DNA of 64,000 nucleotides from Streptomyces maremycinicus (GCF_001184025.1 NZ_BBYG01000016.1:124001-188000); one strand, 5' to 3'; shown: positions 53,629-62,051, counted from the stretch's first letter. A program made the numbers and translations. The notes: a model not told the origin generated them from the letters alone.

Positions 53629-54453
53629 TCAGAGCAGGTCCTTGTACATGGAGTACCCCACGGGCAGATAGCCGAGCGACTCGTAGAGCCGCTCGGCCGG
53701 GGTGTTGCCGGCGAAGACGTTGAGGCCGAGAACGCGCTTGCCCGCGGCGATCGTCTGGGCCTCGGCCAGCAGCATCAGGGACCGCCCGTGGCCCCGGCCG
53801 CGGAAGGCCTCGTCGGTCTCCACGTCGTACACGAACCCCTTGTCGCCGACGAACGCCACCCAGAGCGTGCCGACCCGGGTGCCCTCGTGTTCGAGGACGC
53901 TGAACACCATGTCCGCCGTCGCCCTGCCCTGCGGCAGCAGTCGTGCGTGGTCCTGCCGCGACCTGGCCGCCGCCTCGTCCGCGGGCACTCCGCGTTCCGC
54001 CCAGTCCTGGGCGTAGGCGGCGACGCCGCGCTCGGACCAGGGCGGGAACTCGGCCTCGGTCATGGGCCTGCCCCTGCTGCCCTCGGGCAGCATGGGAGCC
54101 GTGGCGCCCAGGGGTTTCTCCATGCCGCGGTTGCGGTGGACGTAGCCGAGCGCCACCGCCATCCGCAGCGCGTTCCCCGCGTCGGCGGGCACCCTGAGCT
54201 CGATGCGCCGGCAGCCCCAGCCCCGGGCGACCTCCTCGGCGGCCAGCGCGGCCACCGTGCCGCGCCCGCGCCCGCGGTCCGGCTCCTCGATGCGCAGGTC
54301 GGTGATCTGGGCGACGCGAGGGCCGAAGACGGGGGACGTCGAGAGGTGGACCGCTCCGACGGGGCGACTGTTCACACACACCTGGTAGTGGCGTGACAGT
54401 GCTCCGTCGGCGGCGTGCTGAAGCGGCTCGGTCGGCCGCAGGGTCGTGGTCAT
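53629..54453 (-). CDS. Tandem-domain GNAT acetyltransferase
   Basis: A 274-residue protein made of two GNAT-like halves. The N-terminal half shows RIEEPDRGRGRGTVAALAAEEVARGWGCRRIEL, and the C-terminal half shows VYDVETDEAFRGRGHGRSLMLLAEAQTIAAGKRVLGLNVFAGNTPAERLYESLGY. Both carry the acetyl-CoA loop pattern RGRG. Substrate cannot be told. Length and start (ATG) are clean. Confidence 0.88.
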   Translation of the reverse strand: MTTTLRPTEPLQHAADGALSRHYQVCVNSRPVGAVHLSTSPVFGPRVAQITDLRIEEPDRGRGRGTVAALAAEEVARGWGCRRIELRVPADAGNALRMAVALGYVHRNRGMEKPLGATAPMLPEGSRGRPMTEAEFPPWSERGVAAYAQDWAERGVPADEAAARSRQDHARLLPQGRATADMVFSVLEHEGTRVGTLWVAFVGDKGFVYDVETDEAFRGRGHGRSLMLLAEAQTIAAGKRVLGLNVFAGNTPAERLYESLGYLPVGYSMYKDLL

Positions 54454-54563
54454 CAGGGGCTTTTCTACCCACCCCGGCGAGCGACGTCAGCCTGTTTTCC
54501 CGGACCTCGCGGTTCCGGGCCGGGACGTCACGGGTGTGGTGGCGGGGTTCACGGGTCCGGGGT

Positions 54564-55385
54564 TCACGGGTCGAGGTCGTCGGCCGCGCGCTCGGCGAAG
54601 ATCCGCATCGCCTTGGCGGTCACCGGGCCCGGTGCGCCCGGCAGTTCGCGGTCGTCGACCCGGTGGACGGCCTGGACGTCGCGCAGGGTGGAGGTGAGGA
54701 AGACCTCCTCGGCCCGCTCCAGCACGTCGAGCGGCAGGTCGGTCTCCTTGGCACCGGTCCACTCGACGGTCAGCTCGCGGGTGATGCCCGCGAGGCAGCC
54801 GGAGGCGAGCGGCGGGGTGTGGATCTCGCCGTCCAGGACGACGAACACGTTGGACCCGGTGCCCTCGCAGAGCCGGCCGACCGTGTTGGCGAACAGCGCC
54901 TCGCTGGCCCCGTCTTGGTGGGCGCGGGCCAGGGCGACGACGTTCTCGGCGTACGAGGTCGTCTTGAGGCCGGTGAGCGCGCCGCGTTCGTTGCGGGTCC
55001 AGGGGACCGTGACGACGGCCGTGGAGTCCGCGCGCCGGGTGGTCTCCCCGAGGGCGACGACGAGGGTCGGGCCGTGTTCGCCGCGGTCGGAGCCGAGCGG
55101 GCCGTGGCCGCCGGTGTAGGTGATGCGCAGCCGGCCGAGGGGCATCGGGTTGGCCTCGATGACGGCGGCGCAGGCGCGGCGGACCTCGTCGTGGTCGGGG
55201 TCCGGCAGGCCGAGACCGCGCGCGGAGCGGGTCAGCCGGTCGAGATGGCGGGTCAGGGCGAACGTCACGCCGTCCACCGCCTTCACCGTCTCGAAGATGC
55301 CGTCGCCCACGGTCAGTCCGTGATCGAAGACGGAGACGCGGGCGGACTCGGTGTCACGCAGTCCGCCGTCGAGCCAGATCTTCAC
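54564..55385 (-). CDS. pabC: Aminodeoxychorismate lyase (class IV aminotransferase)
   Basis: A 273-residue PLP-dependent fold type IV enzyme. It begins VKIWLDGGLRDTESARVSVFDHGLTVGDGIFETVK, and LKTTSYAENVVALARAHQDG with the catalytic Lys lies near the middle. CEGTGSNVFVVLDGEIHTPPLASGCLAGITRE is the PabC/Dat block. With the neighbouring chorismate-binding enzyme it makes p-aminobenzoate for folate. A D-amino-acid or branched-chain aminotransferase role is less likely given the context. The GTG lies 14 bases after the pabB stop. Confidence 0.88.
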   Translation of the reverse strand: MKIWLDGGLRDTESARVSVFDHGLTVGDGIFETVKAVDGVTFALTRHLDRLTRSARGLGLPDPDHDEVRRACAAVIEANPMPLGRLRITYTGGHGPLGSDRGEHGPTLVVALGETTRRADSTAVVTVPWTRNERGALTGLKTTSYAENVVALARAHQDGASEALFANTVGRLCEGTGSNVFVVLDGEIHTPPLASGCLAGITRELTVEWTGAKETDLPLDVLERAEEVFLTSTLRDVQAVHRVDDRELPGAPGPVTAKAMRIFAERAADDLDP

Positions 55386-55399
55386 GTCAGTCCCTCTCC

Positions 55400-56458
55400 C
55401 TAGACCTCGTACGTCCCCGACGCTATCGCGAGCAGCCGGGAAGCCTTCAGCTCGGTCTCCTCCCACTCGGCGTCGGGGTCCGAGCCCCAGGTGATGCCGG
55501 CGCCGGTTCCGAAGCGCAGCACGGCCGCTCCCCCGGGTGCGCGCTCGATCCAGAAGGTGCGGATCCCGACGGCCAGCTCGCCGGTCCCCCGGTCGGCGTC
55601 GACCCAGCCGATGCCGCCGCAGTACGGACCGCGCGGCGCCGTCTCCAGCGCGTCGATGATCCGCAGGGCGCTGGACTTGGGGGCGCCGGTGACCGAGCCG
55701 GGCGGGAAGGCGGAGTCGAGCAGCTCGGGCCAGCCGGCGCCGTCGCGCAGTTCGCCGCGGACCGTGGAGACGAGGTGGACCAGCCCCGGGTGCTTCTCGA
55801 CGGCGCACAGGTCGGGGACGGTCACGCTGCCGGTGGCGCAGACCTGCCCGAGGTCGTTTCGGACGAGGTCCACGATCATCACGTTCTCGGCGTAGTCCTT
55901 CTCCAGGAGGTCCGCCTCGGTCCGTCCGGTGCCCTTGATGGGCCCTGACTCGACGACCCGGCCGTCGCGGCGCAGGAACAGCTCGGGCGACGCGGTGGCC
56001 GTCTCGATGCCGTGCGCCGGGAGACGAATCGTTCCTGCGTACGGCGCCGGATTGCCCCGGGCCAGCAGGGCGGTCAGCGCGTCGACATCGGCGTCGGGGG
56101 CGACCGGCGCGGTCAGGACACGGCACAGATTGGCCTGGTACACCCGGCCGGCGGCGATGTGGTCCCGGATGCGCCGCACGCCGGCCGTGTACGCGGCGCG
56201 GTCGAGGGACGACGTCCAGTCACCGGCGGACGGTCCCCGCCACGCCCCGGGCACGGGAGCGGGCACCGGTTCCTCGCGTACGTCGGCGAAGCGCGCGCAG
56301 ACCGGTCGGCCCTCGAAGTCGGCGCAGACGGCCCAGAAACCCGCGGAGTCCAGCGCCGCGGGATCGCTGGTCACATCGAGGAGGCCGGAGGCGACGCGGG
56401 TGCCGAAACGGGCGAGAGGTGGGAGGTCGAGCACGTGGTCGAGTGTATGGCGGGTCAC
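55400..56458 (-). CDS. pabB: Aminodeoxychorismate synthase component I (chorismate-binding)
   Basis: A 352-residue chorismate-binding domain protein. The block VYQANLCRVLTAPV is followed by SPELFLRRDGRVVESGPIKGTGRT, the helical MIVDLVRNDLGQVC and PPGSVTGAPKSSALRIIDALE, which are the substrate-binding landmarks of the PabB/TrpE fold. The amidotransferase half (PabA) is not in the window. The start is uncertain: GTG at 56458, a GTG eight codons later (56434) and others are possible, and none has a good ribosome-binding site. Operon with pabC. Confidence 0.87.
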   Translation of the reverse strand: MTRHTLDHVLDLPPLARFGTRVASGLLDVTSDPAALDSAGFWAVCADFEGRPVCARFADVREEPVPAPVPGAWRGPSAGDWTSSLDRAAYTAGVRRIRDHIAAGRVYQANLCRVLTAPVAPDADVDALTALLARGNPAPYAGTIRLPAHGIETATASPELFLRRDGRVVESGPIKGTGRTEADLLEKDYAENVMIVDLVRNDLGQVCATGSVTVPDLCAVEKHPGLVHLVSTVRGELRDGAGWPELLDSAFPPGSVTGAPKSSALRIIDALETAPRGPYCGGIGWVDADRGTGELAVGIRTFWIERAPGGAAVLRFGTGAGITWGSDPDAEWEETELKASRLLAIASGTYEV

Positions 56459-56623
56459 TCGAGAGGTGGTCCGGGCATGTCCCTCATGTCCCGGCCGGTG
56501 GCCCTGACCAGGTCCGCGAGCGGACACAGCGCAGCACGCTGCACAAACGCGTTTTTGTGCTGGCCCGGGAATCCGCTAGAGTTCAACACGTCGCCGGGAC
56601 GCGAGAGCCGACCGAAACGACAT

Positions 56624-56696
56624 GCGGACGTAGCTCAGTTGGTAGAGCGCAACCTTGCCAAGGTTGAGGTCGCCAGTTCGAACCTGGTCGTCCGCT
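56624..56696 (+). tRNA. tRNA-Gly(GCC)
   Basis: 73 bases fold as a cloverleaf: acceptor GCGGACG/CGTCCGC, anticodon stem CAACC/GGTTG with loop TTGCCAA (anticodon GCC), T arm GCCAG-TTCGAAC-CTGGT, discriminator T. CCA is not encoded. First gene of a five-tRNA cluster. Confidence 0.97.
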
Positions 56697-56742
56697 CGCA
56701 GAAAGCAGGAAGAGGGGGATCATCCCGAACCCCCGCACTCCT

Positions 56743-56816
56743 GGTGGAGTGGCCGAGAGGCGAGGCAACGGCCTGCAAAGCCGTCTACACGGGTTCAAAT
56801 CCCGTCTCCACCTCCA
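56743..56816 (+). tRNA. tRNA-Cys(GCA) with encoded CCA
   Basis: Acceptor GGTGGAG/CTCCACC, anticodon stem ACGGC/GCCGT with loop CTGCAAA (anticodon GCA), T arm ACGGG-TTCAAAT-CCCGT, discriminator T. The 3' CCA is encoded (56814-56816), unlike in the other tRNAs of this window. It ends 1 base before the first tRNA-Val of the trio. Confidence 0.96.
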
Positions 56817-56817
56817 A

Positions 56818-56889
56818 GGACGATTAGCTCAGCGGGAGAGCGCTTCCCTGACACGGAAGAGGTCACTGGTTCAATCCCAGTATCGTCCA
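56818..56889 (+). tRNA. tRNA-Val(GAC), copy 1
   Basis: 72 bases with acceptor GGACGAT/ATCGTCC, anticodon stem CTTCC/GGAAG with loop CTGACAC (anticodon GAC), T arm ACTGG-TTCAATC-CCAGT and discriminator A. CCA is not encoded. It reads GTC and GTT codons. Confidence 0.97.
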
Positions 56890-56915
56890 CTGGATCTGCT
56901 CGAAGATCCGAACCC

Positions 56916-56987
56916 GCGCGATTAGCTCAGCGGGAGAGCGCTTCCCTGACACGGAAGAGGTCACTGGTTCAATCCCAGTATCGCGCA
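56916..56987 (+). tRNA. tRNA-Val(GAC), copy 2 with a changed acceptor stem
   Basis: Identical to copy 1 except the acceptor stem, GCGCGAT/ATCGCGC. Positions 2-71 and 3-70 are swapped with compensation (G-C to C-G and A-U to G-C), so pairing is kept. CCA is not encoded. Confidence 0.96.
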
Positions 56988-57021
56988 CGCGTCACGCACG
57001 CCCCTCGGGTCGTGTCCCCGA

Positions 57022-57093
57022 GGACGATTAGCTCAGCGGGAGAGCGCTTCCCTGACACGGAAGAGGTCACTGGTTCAATCCCAGTATCGTCCA
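57022..57093 (+). tRNA. tRNA-Val(GAC), copy 3
   Basis: Identical to copy 1 throughout its 72 bases, including acceptor GGACGAT/ATCGTCC. CCA is not encoded. Last gene of the cluster, followed 11 bases later by a terminator. Confidence 0.97.
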
Positions 57094-57103
57094 CACACCG
57101 AGA

Positions 57104-57131
57104 GCCCCCGGCCGCCTTCGCGGTCGGGGGC
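57104..57131 (+). terminator. Terminator of the tRNA cluster
   Basis: GCCCCCGGCCG (57104-57114) pairs with CGGTCGGGGGC (57121-57131), 11 bp with one G:U, around CCTTCG. TTCCTGTCT follows. It lies between the last tRNA and the zinc-ribbon gene and could serve that convergent gene too. Confidence 0.85.
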
Positions 57132-57148
57132 TTCCTGTCTGTTCAGGT

Positions 57149-57448
57149 TCAGCTGGAGAACAGCATCCGGCCGAAGCCCTTCTGGCGGTGGTGACCGCCG
57201 TGGTGCCCCCCGTAGTGGCCGCCACCCTGCGGGGCGCCCCAGGCGGGCGCGACCGGGGCGGCCTGGGGGTACCCCTGCGGGGCGGCCGGGGGCGGCGGAC
57301 CCGGCTGGGACCACTGGGACTCCAGGCGGGTCAGCGCCTCCAGCTCGCCGTAGTCGAGGAAGATCCCACGGCAGTTGCTGCACTGTTCGATCTGGACGCC
57401 GTTGCGGTTGTACGTGTGCATCTGAGCGTGACACTTCGGGCACTGCAT
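57149..57448 (-). CDS. TFIIB-type zinc ribbon protein with His/Gly tail
   Basis: A 99-residue protein. The N-terminal zinc ribbon has CPKC (residues 3-6) and CSNC (24-27), separated by 17 residues, with RGIFLDYGELEAL after it. A Pro/Gly/Ala linker follows. A GGHYGGHHGGHH tail could also bind metal. The ATG (57448) has GAGGAG 12 bases upstream; a longer frame begins at 57505. Small zf-TFIIB proteins of this type are common in actinobacteria, function unknown. Confidence 0.85.
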   Translation of the reverse strand: MQCPKCHAQMHTYNRNGVQIEQCSNCRGIFLDYGELEALTRLESQWSQPGPPPPAAPQGYPQAAPVAPAWGAPQGGGHYGGHHGGHHRQKGFGRMLFSS

Positions 57449-57529
57449 GGTTCGGCTCAACTCCTCGCCGGTCGGTGCTGTTTCGCGTACCGCCAGGACA
57501 GACACTGTCCGGCTGCGGTCGGTTGCACC

Positions 57530-58465
57530 CTACTTCGCCCGGCCCGCCGTCAACTGCGGGGGGACAGAACCCATTCGGGCACAGGCGTCGACCAGGCACT
57601 GCTCGACCTCGTCCAGTTGCCGCCCCCGCGCCACCGCCTTGACGACGGAGCGTGCCGCGGTCTGCACGGTGAGTGCGCGCGCCGGGACGTCGAGCGCGGA
57701 CCAGGGGTCGCCGCCCCCGGGGACGGCGGGGCCGTCCTCGGCCCGGTAGGCGGCGAGGAAGCGGGTCCACTCCTCGGGCGGGAGCAGCCCGCAGGCGTAC
57801 CAGGCGGCGGGGCGGGCGAGATCCCAGGCCGCAACGCCGACGCCGAGATCGTCGACGTCGATCAGGCGCCAGGGCCCGTCGGGCGCCGGATGGCGGACGA
57901 GCTGGCCGAGGTGGAGGTCGCCGTGGCAGACGGTGGTGGTGTCGGGCTGCGGGGCTTCGGCGCGGGCCCAGGCGGGAAGCGCGCGCCAGGCGCTCAGGAC
58001 GGGGGCGACGGCGGGGTGCGGTCCGGCCGCGTGGAGCCGGGCCACGGCGTGGGCGGCCTTGGCGGGGCCGCGCATCTCCGGGAGCCCGGCCGGCGCGGGG
58101 GTGCGGTGCAGACGGGCGAGCAGCGTGCCCGCGGCCTCCCAGGGGGCGAGGTCGGGGTCGTCCGGGTCCACCGGCGTGCCGTACGGCCAGAAGGTCACGA
58201 GCCGGCCGTGGAGAGCGGCCGGAGCCGGTGCGAGCGGCGGGAGGAGTATGCCGGGGATGCGGGCGGCGAGGGCGAGGCGCGGGGCGAGTCCGGCCGGGTC
58301 GGTGTCGGGGGCGTGCGCCTTCGCCACGGTGGCGGCGTGCCGGACGACGGTGGCGTCGGGACGGTCGGCGAGCGTCGCCGCACCGCAGGGACAGGCGGAC
58401 GTGGTCTCGTGCGCCTTGGCTCCGGCCCGGACGGCGAGCTCGGTGAGCAGGAGGTGCGCGGTCAC
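57530..58465 (-). CDS. Aminoglycoside phosphotransferase-like kinase (APH family)
   Basis: A 311-residue APH/choline kinase-fold protein. The catalytic loop is VCHGDLHLGQLV and the metal-binding aspartates follow in RLIDVDDLGVGVAAWDLARPA. The N-terminal lobe is partly atypical: the strand GAKAHETTSACPC with several Cys replaces the usual nucleotide-binding loop, so the substrate is not clear. The GTG start gives TAHLLLTELAVRAGAKAH. It need not confer drug resistance; most genomic members act on small metabolites. Confidence 0.83.
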   Translation of the reverse strand: MTAHLLLTELAVRAGAKAHETTSACPCGAATLADRPDATVVRHAATVAKAHAPDTDPAGLAPRLALAARIPGILLPPLAPAPAALHGRLVTFWPYGTPVDPDDPDLAPWEAAGTLLARLHRTPAPAGLPEMRGPAKAAHAVARLHAAGPHPAVAPVLSAWRALPAWARAEAPQPDTTTVCHGDLHLGQLVRHPAPDGPWRLIDVDDLGVGVAAWDLARPAAWYACGLLPPEEWTRFLAAYRAEDGPAVPGGGDPWSALDVPARALTVQTAARSVVKAVARGRQLDEVEQCLVDACARMGSVPPQLTAGRAK

Positions 58466-58775
58466 GGGGCTCCCTGGGCGGCGGCGTGCGGTTCTTCCCG
58501 CGAGGGTACGCAGGCGGGGCCACGCGGAGGCGGCGGGGGCGTCGTGGTCGCGGCCGGCCGGGGGCGGGTCGCGTTCGGGCGGGAAGCGGGTCGCGTCGTG
58601 GCCGGGAAGGCTTCGCGTTCCGGCCGGGAAGGCGAGCGGCCCGCGGGAAAAGCAATGCAGGCGCAGCTCCCCAGCTGCGCCTGCATTTTTTGCCGTCCGC
58701 CGCACCCCCGTCCCCACGGGGTTTCATGGGTGGATGTCCCCGCCCGGACCGCTCTTCCGGGCCTGGGGTCGCCGC
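58466..58775. other. 310-base gene-free interval with a strong hairpin
   Basis: No credible gene is seen. The stretch to about 58640 is GC-rich with repeated CGGCCGGG and GCGGGAAG elements. It must hold the promoter of the APH gene. A 15-bp perfect hairpin at 58654-58687 is listed separately. Confidence 0.6.
58654..58687. terminator. Perfect 15-bp hairpin with T-runs on both sides
   Basis: AATGCAGGCGCAGCT (58654-58668) pairs perfectly with AGCTGCGCCTGCATT (58673-58687) around CCCC. On the plus strand TTTT follows, giving six T in a row from 58686. On the minus strand GCTTTTCCC follows. It is the most canonical Rho-independent terminator in the window and ends the small gene at 58776-58970. 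Confidence 0.88.
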
Positions 58776-58970
58776 TCAGCGCCCCAGCATCACTCCCACG
58801 GACGACGCCTGTGTGGCCACTGTCTCCCAGCCGTCGAAGACGACGAGGAGCAGGACCGCCAGGGGAAGGGCCATGAGCGTCGCCACCAAGGGGTGGCGGC
58901 GGCCCGTGCGACGAGGGCGCGTACCGCGTCCCTGTGCGCGGATCATCGTCCGCGGTGCCGTGAGAGCCAT
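58776..58970 (-). CDS. Small 64-residue single-helix membrane protein
   Basis: A 64-residue protein starting MALTAPRTMIRAQGRGTRPRRTGRRHP, then one hydrophobic helix (LVATLMALPLAVLLLVVF, about 28-45) and a polar end WETVATQASSVGVMLGR. The Arg-rich head and single helix predict a membrane protein with its N-terminus inside. The ATG has AGGAGAGGG 3 to 11 bases upstream, a very good site. A dedicated strong terminator follows. Confidence 0.82.
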   Translation of the reverse strand: MALTAPRTMIRAQGRGTRPRRTGRRHPLVATLMALPLAVLLLVVFDGWETVATQASSVGVMLGR

Positions 58971-59581
58971 GGTCCCTCTCCTGACCTGATCAGTTGTCAT
59001 TGGCAGCGGCGGGTGTCTGACCTCGGGGGACGAGTGCTGCACCCGCCGCTTGACCTCAAATCTAGGCGCGGGGGGACCCACGGTCGTCATGCCTTCGTAC
59101 CGATTGCCGGGCCTCCCGGAGGATGAGCCATGACCTGCGGAGTACTCCCCTGGGTGGAGAGGCGGTCCCAGGTCTCGGGGTCTTCCCGGAGGGGGTCTCC
59201 GGTCCCGGCCGGACTGTGCGCCGCTTCGGGGCGCGCGGCGGGGCCCCGGCCGTGACTTCGCTCACTTCGGCCACCCCGGGCGGTACCGCGGACGCCCCTC
59301 ACCGGGCCGCCCGGCGGCCCACCACCCCCCGTTGCCGCCTCCCGGTGCAGGTACCTGCGGCGGTCCGCGCACGGTCGCCGGCCTGGGGATCAATCCACCT
59401 GCCGGGAGCGGCGGTTGGGGGCGCCGGACTGTCAAAGCGTGCCTGTTCGCAGGGTCCCTGACCCTCCTTCACCTCGCACGCCGGGCACGGACAATCCATC
59501 AGTACGAGAGGGCGCGGCCTCTGCGCGCGGGCGGCCGTGGAAACGTAAGCTGTGCCACGTCACACGGACCGGGCAGCGGGG
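58971..59581. other. 611-base gene-free interval between divergent genes
   Basis: No credible gene is seen; the open frames on both strands look like Pro/Arg/Gly noise. The sequence must hold the promoters of the small membrane protein (minus) and the kinase (plus). A GGAGG at 59118-59122 precedes an ATG at 59131 that opens a 41-codon frame, too weak to call. A CCGGGCCGCCCGGCGGCCC palindrome-like patch lies near 59300. Confidence 0.55.
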
Positions 59582-60943
59582 ATGAACATGGCGATGATGC
59601 GCCTGAGGCGCGAGGACCCGCGCGTCGTCGGCTCGTTCAGGCTTCACCGACGGCTCGGCGCGGGTGGGATGGGCGTCGTCTACCTGGGGTCCGACAAGAA
59701 GGGGCAGCGGGTCGCGCTGAAGGTGATCCGGCCCGATCTGGCGGAGGACCAGGAGTTCCGGTCGCGGTTCGCACGCGAGGTCTCGGCCGCCCGCCGGATC
59801 CGGGGCGGCTGCACGGCGCGGCTGGTGGCGGCGGATCTGGACGCCGACCGGCCGTGGTTCGCCACCCAGTACGTGCCCGGGCCCTCCCTGCACGACAAGG
59901 TCAACGACGAGGGTCCGCTCGGGGCGGCCGAACTGGCCTCGATCGGGGCCGCGCTGTCGGAGGGGCTGGTCGCCGTCCACGAGGCCGGGGTCGTGCACCG
60001 GGACCTGAAGCCGTCCAACATCCTGCTCTCCCCCAAGGGCCCGCGGATCATCGACTTCGGTATCGCCTGGGCGACGGGGGCCTCCACGCTGACGCACGTC
60101 GGTACGGCGGTCGGCTCCCCCGGGTTCCTCGCGCCCGAGCAGGTGCGCGGGGCGCTGGTCACCCCGGCCACCGACGTGTTCTCGCTCGGCGCCACGCTCG
60201 CCTACGCCTCGACGGCCGATTCGCCCTTCGGGCACGGCAGTTCCGAGGTGATGCTGTACCGCGTGGTGCACGAGGAGCCGCATCTGCACGGCGTGCCGGA
60301 CGCGCTGGCGCCGCTGGTGCGGGCCTGTCTGGCGAAGGACCCGGAGGAGCGGCCCAGCACCCTCGATCTCTCCCTGCGTCTGAAGGAGATCGCGACCCGG
60401 GAGGCCCAGGGTCTGGCGGACGCGCGTCCGCCGGCGCCTCGGGCGGCCGAGGCGGACCGTCCGACGGGACGGCTCTCCGAGACCGGTCACCCGGAGCGCA
60501 CGCTGCGCCAGCAGACCGGGCCCGGTACTCCGCCGCCGCGGAACGGGACCCCGCCCTCACGCGGTGCGGTTCCCTCGCGGGGCGGAGCGCCCTCGCGCGG
60601 GGCCGGCGCCGCACGGGGCGGCGGCGCCTCGTCGTCGCGGTCGGGGGCCCGGCCGGCCCCCTCGCGCAACACCCGCCCCGGCAGCGGCAACCGGCCGGCG
60701 TCCCGCGGTGGGGCCCGGCGTCCGGGTCCGCGGGCCACGGGGACCGGGCGGCGGCCCGCCAATCCGCGGCTGCTGCGCCAGCGGCTGTTCGTGTTCGTCG
60801 TGGTGACCCTGCTGGTCGCGTTGGGCATCGCCGTCGTCCAGGGCTGCCAGGGGCCGGCGCGCGGGCTCGGCGGCGGCGACGGCGTCGTACGGCAGGAACA
60901 GCAGCACCTGCGTCCGCAGCCGGACGAGCCGCTCGGGGACTGA
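59582..60943 (+). CDS. Membrane-anchored eukaryotic-type Ser/Thr protein kinase
   Basis: A 453-residue kinase with an intact Hanks-type domain at residues 18-280. The Gly-rich loop is LGAGGMGVVY, with Lys47 in VALKVI. The catalytic loop is HRDLKPSN (from 139), and the DFG is at 158-160, with GSPGFLAPE at about 178-186. A Pro/Arg/Gly/Ser-rich juxtamembrane linker of about 110 residues follows, then one transmembrane helix (402-421) and a short 31-residue outside tail with no sensor domain. The ATG could also be 59588 or 59594; 59582 was chosen. No target is evident. Confidence 0.9.
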   Translation: MNMAMMRLRREDPRVVGSFRLHRRLGAGGMGVVYLGSDKKGQRVALKVIRPDLAEDQEFRSRFAREVSAARRIRGGCTARLVAADLDADRPWFATQYVPGPSLHDKVNDEGPLGAAELASIGAALSEGLVAVHEAGVVHRDLKPSNILLSPKGPRIIDFGIAWATGASTLTHVGTAVGSPGFLAPEQVRGALVTPATDVFSLGATLAYASTADSPFGHGSSEVMLYRVVHEEPHLHGVPDALAPLVRACLAKDPEERPSTLDLSLRLKEIATREAQGLADARPPAPRAAEADRPTGRLSETGHPERTLRQQTGPGTPPPRNGTPPSRGAVPSRGGAPSRGAGAARGGGASSSRSGARPAPSRNTRPGSGNRPASRGGARRPGPRATGTGRRPANPRLLRQRLFVFVVVTLLVALGIAVVQGCQGPARGLGGGDGVVRQEQQHLRPQPDEPLGD

Positions 60944-61298
60944 CCCGGAGCCGCGCCGGCTGACGGAGGGCAGGGCGGACGGGCGGGGAGCCGGACGGTC
61001 GGGTGGCCGTGAGGCCGGGAAGCCAGGCGACCGGGGAGCCGGACAGCCGGGGAGCCGGGTGACCGGGAGCCGGACGGCCGGGTAGGCGGACGGCCGGGTG
61101 ACCGGGATGCCGGACGGTCGGGTGACCGGGATGCCGGACGGTCGGGTGACCGGGATGCCGGACGGTCGGGTGACCGGGAAGCCGAAGGTCGGGACGCCGG
61201 GTGACCGGATGACCGGGTGACCGGGTGACCGGGGAGCCGGACGGTCGGGAGGCCGGGTGGGCGGGGAGTTGGGTGGGCGGGGAGTTGGGTGGGCGGGG
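60944..61298. repeat. 355-base interval with 24-base and 16-base tandem repeats
   Basis: No gene is seen between the convergent kinase and anti-sigma genes. GTGACCGGGATGCCGGACGG plus TCGG is a 24-base unit present in three perfect copies at 61098-61169, with degenerate copies over about 61000-61250. GTGGGCGGGGAGTTGG (16 bases) is repeated near 61256-61300. GC content is extreme. Confidence 0.8.
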
Positions 61299-62051
61299 TC
61301 AGGTTTTCAGGGGGATGATGCCGAGGGGTTCGGTGGTGGGCTGCGGGGAGCCGCCGGCCGGTTCGACGGTGACCCCTACGGCTACGGCGGCGGCCGGCGA
61401 TCCCTTCAGGACGTGGGTGCCGTTCGGCGCGCTGCCGGCCACCAGGCCCGCCGGGCGGACGTCGCCTGCCTCGGCCGCGTACCAGAGCTCGTAGACCTTG
61501 CCCCCGGTCAGGGCGGGAAGACCGTACGCGGCGAAGACCGCCCGTGCCTGGTCGAGCGAGACCACGACGGCGGCGGTGGTGCCGCCGGTCAGTTCCCCGG
61601 TGTGGACGGTGGCGTCGGGGGCGGTGAGGACCTCGGTGATCGCGGCGCCCGCGGTGCGGGCCTGCTGCTCGGCGCGGACCGCGCGGGCGCGCGCGTCGTC
61701 CGCCTCGACGTGCTGCCGGACGGCGACGCCGCCGAGCACGGCGGCGGCCACGATGCTCGCGGCGAGCGCGAGGCGCAGCGCCCGCCGGCCGGGCGCCCTC
61801 GGGCGGTGCGGGGGCCGGTCCTGGCGGGTGTGGGCGACGGCCTGGAGGGTGCGGGCACGGGCCTGCGGGCTCACGGGAACGCTGCGCACCGCGGCGCCGA
61901 GCCGCGCGGCGGTCTCCAGCAGGTCGACGACCTCCCGGTGGCACGGGTCGCAACCGGCGAGATGGTTCTCGAAGGCGTGTTCCTCGGCGGGCGGCAGGGC
62001 GTACAGCACGTACGCGCCGATGGCCCGGTGGGGATCCTCCTCGGGTGTCAT
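61299..62051 (-). CDS. RskA-like anti-sigma factor
   Basis: A 250-residue membrane anti-sigma factor of the RskA type. The cytoplasmic zinc-associated anti-sigma motif has His30, Cys34 and Cys37 (HLAGCDPC). One transmembrane helix (91-112) is followed by an extracytoplasmic RskA domain (TAAVVVSLDQARAVFAAYGLPALTGGKVYELW). The ATG overlaps the sigma-factor stop by 4 bases, so the pair is coupled. It would hold the sigma factor inactive until a signal triggers release by proteolysis. Confidence 0.9.
   Translation of the reverse strand: MTPEEDPHRAIGAYVLYALPPAEEHAFENHLAGCDPCHREVVDLLETAARLGAAVRSVPVSPQARARTLQAVAHTRQDRPPHRPRAPGRRALRLALAASIVAAAVLGGVAVRQHVEADDARARAVRAEQQARTAGAAITEVLTAPDATVHTGELTGGTTAAVVVSLDQARAVFAAYGLPALTGGKVYELWYAAEAGDVRPAGLVAGSAPNGTHVLKGSPAAAVAVGVTVEPAGGSPQPTTEPLGIIPLKT

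Noticed and set aside
59131..59256. A 41-codon frame with GGAGG at good spacing (59118) in the 611-base gap
   Set aside because: No conserved motif, and composition is Gly/Arg/Pro noise. One ribosome-binding site alone is not enough.
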